Under the pieces are notes generated by a model that saw nothing but the letters and a program-made list of their open reading frames with translations, was not told the origin of the DNA and searched no databases. Shown in pieces: positions 1 to 6,404 of a DNA stretch of 8,683 bases. The stretch's first letter is position 1, and each line of letters opens with the position of its first letter. The DNA comes from Tannerella sp. (GTDB lineage Bacteria; Bacteroidota; Bacteroidia; Bacteroidales; Tannerellaceae): assembly GCA_031279875.1 (NCBI GenBank), contig JAITHS010000284.1, forward strand, positions 1 through 8,683, given 5' to 3'. The position numbers and the translations under genes were made by a program.

Positions 1-2
1 GG

Positions 3-986
3 AAGCGCAGCAAACTGTTGCTGTTCATCGGTTTATATACCGGAATAATGCACTTTGCCACATTTTTTCTCCTCCACGCCATGTGGTCGCAAGACCGTAT
101 GACGATAATTTACTATCCACTGACGATAATATTTTTGCTCGGAGGGTTGTATTATTTCTTTAAATCGTTGAAAAACATTAATTTAAAGTGGATTTATCCC
201 GTCTTTTTGATTTCTGTTCTGATTACTACCAGCTATCACGCCAAAAGTAAAACATCGCCCAATATCGCAATTTTGAAGCAAAACATCGCCGGTAACGACC
301 TTGCAGGCTTGACGCCCGACTGGGAGAATTTCATCAAAATGTGCCGCTGGACAGATAAAAACCTTCCCAAAGATGCTGTCATAGCCAGTCGCAAGCCTTC
401 GATATCGTATATCTATACCGGAAGAAAGTATGCCGGTATATTTAACTGTCCCAACGCCGTACTTGAAGATGTTATCAATGATTATAATAGTTCTAATCTT
501 ACCGATTCCGTCTTTGTAGCGCTGCCGATGCTGCAGAGTGGCGGAATAAATTCGTATATACACTTTTATTTTATCTCCCAAAACAATAATAATGGAGGTT
601 TTGTAATCAACGGACAGGCAATCCGCAACGTCATGTTGTGCAAAGTCAAAAGGGAAGAGTTCGTATCGCGGATAGCCCCGTTGTTGGATGAGGAAAAGAT
701 TAACTATACTGTTGATATTGAAAACTTTATAGGCCAAATCAAGAACTATGATTCCTATCAGATTGTAAATCCGGAAACTTTGCTTGGTATAATTAAATCG
801 CAGAATATCAAATATTTGTTACTGCCCAAAATCCGTGTCCACACAGGATACAACTCAGGAGTGTACGTAACTACTATCCATCAGTACGTTGCTTACATTT
901 CAATCAAATACCCCGGCTCCTTTCCTTTAATTCATACTATCGGTAAAGAAGAAACTTGCGAATTAGTTGAATACAGAGGAAAGTAA
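3..986 (+). CDS. Membrane protein, C-terminal part, probable GT-C/PMT-like glycosyltransferase (5' partial)
   Basis: The reading frame is open to the left edge of the window, so this is the last 327 residues of a longer protein; the TTG at 18 is not a convincing start. The visible part begins with three hydrophobic segments (roughly residues 5-28, 38-57 and 64-78) and then a long soluble domain of about 240 residues. That domain carries a stretch W-T-D-K-N-L-P followed by A-V-I-A-S-R-K-P and Y-T-G-R-K. This pattern is seen after the membrane region of many bacterial GT-C fold (dolichyl-phosphate-mannose transferase-like) proteins, where the extracytoplasmic domain follows the polytopic part. 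The catalytic N-terminal loop with its acidic residues would lie outside the window, so activity cannot be judged. The gene converges on rnfG with only 12 nt between the stop codons. The membrane-protein call is firm; the glycosyltransferase assignment is inference. Confidence 0.6.
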   Translation, partial: KRSKLLLFIGLYTGIMHFATFFLLHAMWSQDRMTIIYYPLTIIFLLGGLYYFFKSLKNINLKWIYPVFLISVLITTSYHAKSKTSPNIAILKQNIAGNDLAGLTPDWENFIKMCRWTDKNLPKDAVIASRKPSISYIYTGRKYAGIFNCPNAVLEDVINDYNSSNLTDSVFVALPMLQSGGINSYIHFYFISQNNNNGGFVINGQAIRNVMLCKVKREEFVSRIAPLLDEEKINYTVDIENFIGQIKNYDSYQIVNPETLLGIIKSQNIKYLLLPKIRVHTGYNSGVYVTTIHQYVAYISIKYPGSFPLIHTIGKEETCELVEYRGK

Positions 987-998
987 GGTTCTAAAACT

Positions 999-1604
999 TT
1001 ATTGTTTCGTCGTTGCGCCGCTTGTACCGTCTGCTCCGCCGCCCGAAATTGCGGCGTAGGCGAGGTTGATTGCCCGCAAGAACGCTCGCGAAGATATTGT
1101 TGCCGCTGTGATGGCATCAACATCGCCGCCGTCTTTGGTAACTGTCAGCGCATTGCCGGTCATGTCTCGCCCCAGAACGCTACGCCGACCTGCGTCCGAC
1201 GAAAACCATTCCTGCATTTTCGACCCCAGACCGGGTGTTTCGTTATGCTCTAATACCGAATAGTTTAACAACTTACCGGAAGCGTCGAAGCCTACCATGA
1301 TACGTATCATACCGCTGAAACCGTTTTTATCGAAAGTTTCGACGGCATAGCCGACCGTTTGGCCGTCTTTTAAAGCAGGATAGACCGTCAGCGAATCGGC
1401 ACCGGCAAAATATTTGTCGGCAACAGGGTCGTTGTCGAACTCCGGCGCCACCCTTTTGACGGCAGCCGACAGAGCCGCTACTTTCGACATTTCGATAGCC
1501 GTAGCCGTATATTTGTTTGCCGCCGCCAAAGCCGCCCCTGCTACGAGGCATATCACAGTTAGCGACATAAATATGTTTACAAGTGATGATTTCAATTTTT
1601 TCAT
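999..1604 (-). CDS. rnfG: Rnf electron transport complex subunit G (flavin-carrying periplasmic subunit)
   Basis: RnfG carries a covalently bound FMN and passes electrons within the Rnf complex (ferredoxin:NAD+ oxidoreductase coupled to ion transport). The product is 201 aa, a normal length. It has one N-terminal membrane anchor (about residues 8-28) and an FMN_bind domain facing the periplasm. The family signature around L118-E-H-N-E-T-P-G-L-G-S-K-M130 is present. The expected flavinylation motif is D163-A-I-T-A-A-T169, in which the usual Gly of S/T-G-A-T is Ala. A second, more canonical motif, D192-G-T-S-G-A-T198, lies in the C-terminal tail. I chose the start at 1604 rather than the longer in-frame start at 1649 because a strong GGAGG (1613-1617) sits 8 nt upstream and a Lys-rich start plus hydrophobic anchor follows. 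The start lies 1 nt after the rnfD stop, so translation is probably coupled. No rnfE or rnfA follows; the next gene is convergent. Confidence 0.9.
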   Translation of the reverse strand: MKKLKSSLVNIFMSLTVICLVAGAALAAANKYTATAIEMSKVAALSAAVKRVAPEFDNDPVADKYFAGADSLTVYPALKDGQTVGYAVETFDKNGFSGMIRIMVGFDASGKLLNYSVLEHNETPGLGSKMQEWFSSDAGRRSVLGRDMTGNALTVTKDGGDVDAITAATISSRAFLRAINLAYAAISGGGADGTSGATTKQ

Positions 1605-1605
1605 C

Positions 1606-2586
1606 TTATTTTCCTCCGAAATGTTTAGGTTTGAAATAAGTGTTGACAAGCGGGGTTAAAGCGTTCATTATTAGTATAGCAAACGACATTCCTTCGGGAT
1701 ATGCGCCGTAGCATCGTATCAGGACTGTTATAATCCCTATTCCAACGCCATAGACTATCATTCCGCTACGGCTCATCGGCGAAGTAACATAGTCGGTCGC
1801 CATAAAAACAGCGCCCAGCATCAGTCCGCCCGACGTGAGATGCGTCAGAGGGAAATACAAACGTGCAGCAGTCGCGGCATCCCCTCCCAAATGAGGCATC
1901 AAAAGCCACATCACAGTCGTAAACAGTGCCACCGTACCGATAACGGAAACCGGTATGTGCCACGTAATTATTTTCCTGAATAAAAGATAAATAAAACCTA
2001 TCAGCAACGCTATCTCGCTTATCTCGCCTATACTGCCGCCCGTAAGCCCGATAGCAGATGTGCCGAAGGACGCAAAATCACCGTCGAAATGAAGTAGCGA
2101 AAGTGTCGTAGCCCCCGTTTCGGCATCAAGATAAGTCATCGGAAACTCTCCCGCGAGAGGCCATGTAGTCATCTGCGCCGGAAACGAAATCAGCAGGAAA
2201 ACGCGCCCTACAAGTGCAGGATTGAAGATATTGTTGCCTAACCCGCCGAACGACATCTTGCCGATGCCGATAGCTACTACTGCTCCGATTATTATTATCC
2301 AAAACGGCAGATTCGACGGCAGGTTAAACGCCAGCAAAACGCCTGTCAGAACAGCCGAACCGTCACCAATCGTCGCCTCGCGCTTAAACAGAAACCGCTG
2401 AATCAAAAACTCGGTGCCGACGCAAGCCAAAACGCTTACCGCCGTTACAATCAGCGCCCCCAGCCCAAAACACCACAGCGAAACAAGAAAAGCCGGCACA
2501 AGCGCAATCAGCACTCCGTACATATTCCTTTCAATAGAGTCGCCGCTATGAATGTGAGGCGAAGGAGAAATTATAAGTTTGTCCAT
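1606..2586 (-). CDS. rnfD: Rnf electron transport complex subunit D (membrane subunit with covalent FMN)
   Basis: RnfD is the polytopic inner-membrane subunit of the Rnf complex, homologous to NqrB, and carries a covalent FMN on threonine. The product is 326 aa, which fits RnfD rather than the longer NqrB. It starts S-P-S-P-H at residues 7-11, a common RnfD opening. It has about nine to ten hydrophobic segments. Family motifs are G-I-G-K-M-S-F-G-G-L-G-N-N-I-F-N-P-A from 107, the flavinylation site T157-G-A-T160 (Thr160 the likely attachment residue), G-A-V-F-M-A-T-D-Y-V-T-S-P from 258, and Y-P-E-G-M-S-F-A-I-L-I-M-N from 296. It is the first gene of a two-gene operon with rnfG. In most Rnf loci rnfC lies directly upstream; here the upstream neighbour is a divergent thioesterase gene. 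There is no Shine-Dalgarno; a TACCTTTG promoter element is 31 nt upstream. Confidence 0.93.
   Translation of the reverse strand: MDKLIISPSPHIHSGDSIERNMYGVLIALVPAFLVSLWCFGLGALIVTAVSVLACVGTEFLIQRFLFKREATIGDGSAVLTGVLLAFNLPSNLPFWIIIIGAVVAIGIGKMSFGGLGNNIFNPALVGRVFLLISFPAQMTTWPLAGEFPMTYLDAETGATTLSLLHFDGDFASFGTSAIGLTGGSIGEISEIALLIGFIYLLFRKIITWHIPVSVIGTVALFTTVMWLLMPHLGGDAATAARLYFPLTHLTSGGLMLGAVFMATDYVTSPMSRSGMIVYGVGIGIITVLIRCYGAYPEGMSFAILIMNALTPLVNTYFKPKHFGGK
1612..1618 (-). promoter_or_regulatory. Strong Shine-Dalgarno for rnfG
   Basis: Read on the minus strand, GGAGG lies 8 nt before the ATG at 1604, inside the last codons of rnfD. It is the only clear anti-SD match in front of a gene in this window. 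It decides the rnfG start and fits a coupled rnfD-rnfG transcript. Confidence 0.75.
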
Positions 2587-2617
2587 ATAAATTGAAATGT
2601 TTACGTGAAAAACGCTG

Positions 2618-2625
2618 CAAAGGTA
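2618..2625 (-). promoter_or_regulatory. Bacteroidetes -7 promoter element for rnfDG
   Basis: The minus strand reads TACCTTTG, a match to the TAnnTTTG element of the Bacteroidetes primary sigma factor, 31 nt before the rnfD start codon. This predicts a leader of about 25-28 nt. No TTTG is present about 20 nt upstream; that place is occupied by the heptamer repeat array. Confidence 0.55.
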
Positions 2626-2633
2626 CGATAAAA

Positions 2634-2700
2634 AATTAAAAATTAAAAATTAAGAATTAAGAATTATCAAGAATTAAGAATTAAAAATCAAGAATTATCA
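2634..2700. repeat. Heptamer repeat array AATTAAR between divergent genes
   Basis: The stretch is a tandem 7-nt repeat. It reads two AATTAAA units (2634, 2641), two AATTAAG units (2648, 2655), a 10-nt unit AATTATCAAG (2662-2671), then AATTAAG, AATTAAA and AATCAAG, and ends with AATTATCA. It fills nearly the whole space between the two divergent -7 elements of rnfD and the thioesterase gene. The unit differs from the GTTGAGA heptamer elsewhere in the window by two purine transitions when aligned in register (ATTAAGA versus GTTGAGA). Confidence 0.85.
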
Positions 2701-2711
2701 AAATTTTATGC

Positions 2712-2719
2712 TAATTTTG
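2712..2719 (+). promoter_or_regulatory. Bacteroidetes -7 promoter element for the thioesterase gene
   Basis: TAATTTTG matches TAnnTTTG and lies 22 nt before the ATG at 2742, giving a short predicted leader of about 17 nt. No clear TTTG is found at the -33 position, which again falls in the repeat array. Confidence 0.5.
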
Positions 2720-2741
2720 CATCCTTATGAACAATTAAAAG

Positions 2742-3470
2742 ATGGAGAAAATAGGTAAATTTCAATTTGTTACAGAGCAATATCTGCTTGATTTCAGAGG
2801 CAGGGTAACGCTTCCGATGCTGGGAAACTATCTGCTTCATGCCGCTTCCAATCATGCGGCGCTACGCGGGTTCGGTTTCACTGACATGCAGCAGAAGCAT
2901 GTCGTATGGGTTTTGTCGCGTCTGGCGATTGAGGTAGAGCGTTATCCCGAAATGTCGGAACCGGTAACGCTCTACACTTGGATAGACGAGGTCGGACGGC
3001 TCTTCACACAGCGCTGTTTCGAGTTGCGCGACAGCGACGACAAACCGCTCGCTTACGCCCGTTCTATCTGGGCTGCTATTGATATGGAGACGCGCCGCCC
3101 TACGCCGTTGGACGTCGAAGCAATTGGCGCGTATCAAGTTGTGCGCGATTGCCCTATCGAAAAACCGAGCAAGATAACGCCGTTAGAAAACGATACCGAA
3201 GGCGTGCTTTATCAGGTTAAATACAGCGATTTGGATATAAACGAACATTTCAACAGCATCAAATATATTGAACATCTGCTGGATATATTTCCGCTGGAAC
3301 TGTTTACGACCAATGAGATTCATCGTTTCGAGATTTCGTATCTCACCGAAGGCAAGTACGGTATGAACCTGACGCTACACTGCAAACAGTACGGTAATAA
3401 CGAGTACGGACTGGCTATTAGCCACGAAGGAAAGGCACTATGTCGCGCAAAAGCGAAATGGAGAATGTAG
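2742..3470 (+). CDS. Acyl-[acyl-carrier-protein] thioesterase (FatA-like)
   Basis: The enzyme hydrolyses acyl-ACP and releases free fatty acids from the cytoplasmic fatty-acid synthase. The product is 242 aa with two hotdog domains, about residues 5-130 and 150-242, a usual size for bacterial FatA/FatB-type proteins. The first domain shows the long-helix segment Y30-L-L-H-A-A-S-N-H and the strand pair V-V-W-V-L-S-R with Y-T-W-I-D. The second carries the conserved catalytic region Y161-S-D-L-D-I-N-E-H-F-N171; in plant thioesterases the equivalent Asp, Asn and His residues are catalytic. There is no signal peptide, as expected for a cytosolic enzyme. It stands alone, divergent from rnfD and convergent with dgt (27 nt between the stops). 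The start at 2742 is the first Met after the promoter element; there is no Shine-Dalgarno. The family assignment is firm; chain-length preference cannot be read from the sequence. Confidence 0.9.
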   Translation: MEKIGKFQFVTEQYLLDFRGRVTLPMLGNYLLHAASNHAALRGFGFTDMQQKHVVWVLSRLAIEVERYPEMSEPVTLYTWIDEVGRLFTQRCFELRDSDDKPLAYARSIWAAIDMETRRPTPLDVEAIGAYQVVRDCPIEKPSKITPLENDTEGVLYQVKYSDLDINEHFNSIKYIEHLLDIFPLELFTTNEIHRFEISYLTEGKYGMNLTLHCKQYGNNEYGLAISHEGKALCRAKAKWRM

Positions 3471-3487
3471 AGAATTACGAATTAGCA
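3467..3487 (+). repeat. Degenerate heptamer repeat over the thioesterase stop codon
   Basis: Three consecutive 7-nt units, GTAGAGA, ATTACGA and ATTAGCA, resemble the RTTRAGA heptamers seen elsewhere. The first unit contains the TAG stop of the thioesterase gene. The match is loose and could be chance in A+T-rich sequence. Confidence 0.35.
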
Positions 3488-3497
3488 GCAACTTTTA

Positions 3498-4853
<1,356 letters not shown>

Positions 4854-4857
4854 ATTA

Positions 4858-4889
4858 CAAAGGTAAGAATTTTTTTTTGTATTTCCAAA
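4858..4889 (-). promoter_or_regulatory. Promoter of dgt, possibly leaderless
   Basis: On the minus strand TTTG (4886-4889) is followed after exactly 20 nt by TACCTTTG (4858-4865), a full match to the Bacteroidetes consensus. The -7 element ends 4 nt before the dgt ATG, so the predicted transcription start is at or next to the start codon, leaving little or no leader. Confidence 0.65.
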
Positions 4890-4905
4890 ATTTTGTTTAT
4901 TTTTG
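4876..4905 (+). promoter_or_regulatory. Promoter of the CBM9/barrel/HhH operon
   Basis: TTTG (4876-4879), an 18-nt spacer and TATTTTTG (4898-4905) form a Bacteroidetes-type promoter. It interlocks with the divergent dgt promoter, whose -33 element (4886-4889) lies in this spacer. The predicted start near 4911 falls in the first copy of a 24-bp tandem duplication. Confidence 0.55.
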
Positions 4906-4947
4906 TGCTGTTTTTAAATCAAATTTTTGTGCTGTTTTTAAATCAAA
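4901..4947 (+). repeat. Tandem 24-bp duplication in the leader of the CBM9 operon
   Basis: A 23-nt sequence beginning TTTTGTGCTG and ending AAATCAAA occurs at 4901-4923 and again, identically, at 4925-4947, one intervening T giving a period of 24. It lies between the promoter and the ATG at 4953. The second copy no longer has the TA of the -7 element (AA instead), so only the first copy makes a full TAnnTTTG. Being 24 nt long, the repeat also keeps an upstream reading frame open, which gives a false longer N-terminus from a TTG at 4893. Confidence 0.95.
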
Positions 4948-4952
4948 ATAAT

Positions 4953-5594
4953 ATGAAATCTTTAAAAGTACCTTTTGTGCCGTCGCTTGACGGACTTGAT
5001 ATTAAGGATGTTGCGGCATCTATGGAAACGACCGCCCTGCGCGAAAGTATCGACGTTATAAATTGGAAAGAGTTTCCTTACAAACCGATTGTTGTGTTCG
5101 ACATAGCGCGCGGCGCTAAAGAGATGTACATCCATTACTTTGTGCGCGGGCTGTCGCTCAAAGCCGTTGCCGACAAAGACGGACAGTTTGTACATATCGA
5201 CAGTTGCGTAGAATTTTTTATGCGCAAAAAAGACGAGCAGTCTTATATCAACTTCGAGTTTAACTGCATCGGCACTTGCCTTGCCGCACGTGGCGACAGC
5301 CGCCATGACCGCACGCCGTTTGAAGCCGACGAGTACCTCAAACTGCGGCGCTATTCGACGGTTCAAAAATTGCCTTTTGCAGAGTTGAAAGGCCTCTACG
5401 AGTGGGAATTGACGGTCGCCATACCGTTTGAACTTATGGGATTGGACGGAGCAAATTTGCCAGATATGATACGCGGTAATTTCTACAAATGTGCTGACGA
5501 AACTGCTAATCCTCACTATGTTACGTGGAGTCCGATAGGGCTTCCGAAGCCCGATTATCACTGCCCTGACTTTTTTGGGGAAATATTGCTGTGA
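4953..5594 (+). CDS. Carbohydrate-binding family 9-like protein
   Basis: The product is 213 aa and is almost entirely one CBM9-like beta-sandwich domain. Family features are W38-K-E-F-P-Y-K-P near the start, D83-S-C-V-E-F-F89, Y98-I-N-F-E-F-N-C-I-G-T108, and the closing block R-G-N-F-Y-K-C-A-D-E-T, then W192-S-P-I-G-L-P-K-P-D-Y-H and F207-F-G-E. CBM9 modules bind sugar chain ends in xylanases, but stand-alone proteins of this kind in Bacteroidota have no established ligand. There is no signal peptide, so the protein appears cytoplasmic, which is odd for a carbohydrate-binding role. I chose the start at 4953 because the upstream in-frame part is only the translated tandem duplication. It is the first gene of a tight operon; its stop overlaps the start of the next gene. 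Confidence 0.8.
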   Translation: MKSLKVPFVPSLDGLDIKDVAASMETTALRESIDVINWKEFPYKPIVVFDIARGAKEMYIHYFVRGLSLKAVADKDGQFVHIDSCVEFFMRKKDEQSYINFEFNCIGTCLAARGDSRHDRTPFEADEYLKLRRYSTVQKLPFAELKGLYEWELTVAIPFELMGLDGANLPDMIRGNFYKCADETANPHYVTWSPIGLPKPDYHCPDFFGEILL

Positions 5595-6400
5595 GAAATT
5601 TTATCGTCATATTAACAAGCATTTTGATGGCGGCACATACGCAAGCGATTGATAATCTGCGCTTTCCTGATTTGAGGACATTAAGTCTCGGAAGCGGTGG
5701 CGTTATCGAATCGCCCCTGTTCAACCCATCGTTGCTTGGTTTTATCGACCGAAATAAACTTTATTCTCACTACTACAATCGCTACTCAATCAGCAACTTA
5801 GCGAATGTAGGCGGCGGATTGTATTATAAGAATAACATTTTGCCTGCCGGCTTTGAGATAACATCTTTCGGATATAACGATTATCGCGAAAGTATGTTTC
5901 GCTTTTCTTTCGGCAAACGCATCGCAAATTACTGGGCGATAGGCGTTTCTTTTCAATACTGCATGTTTCAATCGCTTCAAGATGAGGAAAATACGGGCAG
6001 AATATCTGCCGACATCGGCATTACGTACCGACCTTCCGAAACATTCAACATCGGGCTGGCGGCGCTTCATTGTCCGTCAGTAAAAATAGGCGATAAAAAC
6101 GTTGATAATGAGCATCTTGTGCCATATTCAATAGCGGCAGGAATAAATTGGCGAGTAACGAGTAGCGCATTAATAACCGGCAGTGTAGAAAACAATCGCG
6201 AAGAGCCGTTAACAGGCTCCTTTGGTGTTGAATATCAGCCGTTTGACGATTTCCATCTGCGCACGGGCATCAGAACAACCCCGTTGAGACCATCTCTGGG
6301 CGTTGGATACCGCTTTGCGGGCTTCAATTTCGACGTCGGTATGCTCTATCATTCCGTACTCGGCGTCAGTATGGGTTTTGGCTTATCGTTTAATTTTTGA
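5591..6400 (+). CDS. Outer-membrane beta-barrel protein, PorV/PorQ-like
   Basis: The product is 269 aa. It begins with a signal peptide (M-R-N-F-I-V-I-L-T-S-I-L-M-A-A, cleavage probably after A-H-T-Q-A at residue 19). The mature protein is a run of alternating amphipathic strands with aromatic ends and finishes with F-G-L-S-F-N-F, a typical outer-membrane assembly signal with terminal Phe. The early stretch S-L-G-S-G-G-V with F-N-P-S-L-L-G resembles the N-terminal region of PorV/PorQ and FadL-like barrels (small residues plus N-P). The start is a GTG whose TG is shared with the TGA stop of the CBM9 gene, implying translational coupling; it is the only start that gives a full signal peptide. 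The next gene starts 4 nt after its stop. The barrel call is well supported; the substrate or partner is unknown. Confidence 0.7.
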   Translation: MRNFIVILTSILMAAHTQAIDNLRFPDLRTLSLGSGGVIESPLFNPSLLGFIDRNKLYSHYYNRYSISNLANVGGGLYYKNNILPAGFEITSFGYNDYRESMFRFSFGKRIANYWAIGVSFQYCMFQSLQDEENTGRISADIGITYRPSETFNIGLAALHCPSVKIGDKNVDNEHLVPYSIAAGINWRVTSSALITGSVENNREEPLTGSFGVEYQPFDDFHLRTGIRTTPLRPSLGVGYRFAGFNFDVGMLYHSVLGVSMGFGLSFNF

Positions 6401-6404
6401 TATT

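Noticed and set aside
183..737. Long open frame on the minus strand inside the first gene
   Set aside because: It lies wholly antisense to a well-supported membrane/soluble protein, has no family pattern and no start signal; it is a shadow frame.
980..1000. Terminator between gene 1 and rnfG (AAAGT/ACTTT)
   Set aside because: Only five A+T-rich base pairs with an 11-nt loop and no T-tract; not convincing.
1605..1649. Longer N-terminus for RnfG
   Set aside because: The extra 15 residues overlap the rnfD end and would precede the membrane anchor; the strong GGAGG 8 nt before 1604 points to the shorter form.
2634..2700. CRISPR array
   Set aside because: Units are 7 nt long with no spacers of unique sequence; this is a short tandem repeat.
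4893..4952. TTG start giving a CBM9 protein with a hydrophobic F-V-L-F-L-N-Q repeat at its N-terminus
   Set aside because: This part is just the translated 24-bp leader duplication and overlaps the -7 promoter element; it is not a real signal peptide.
4962..5561. 199-residue minus-strand open frame across the CBM9 gene
   Set aside because: The plus-strand frame has clear CBM9 motifs and operon spacing; the minus frame shows no recognisable domain.
6303..6404. Upstream in-frame start for the HhH-barrel protein
   Set aside because: It lies within the previous barrel gene in another frame; the ATG at 6405 gives a normal signal peptide.
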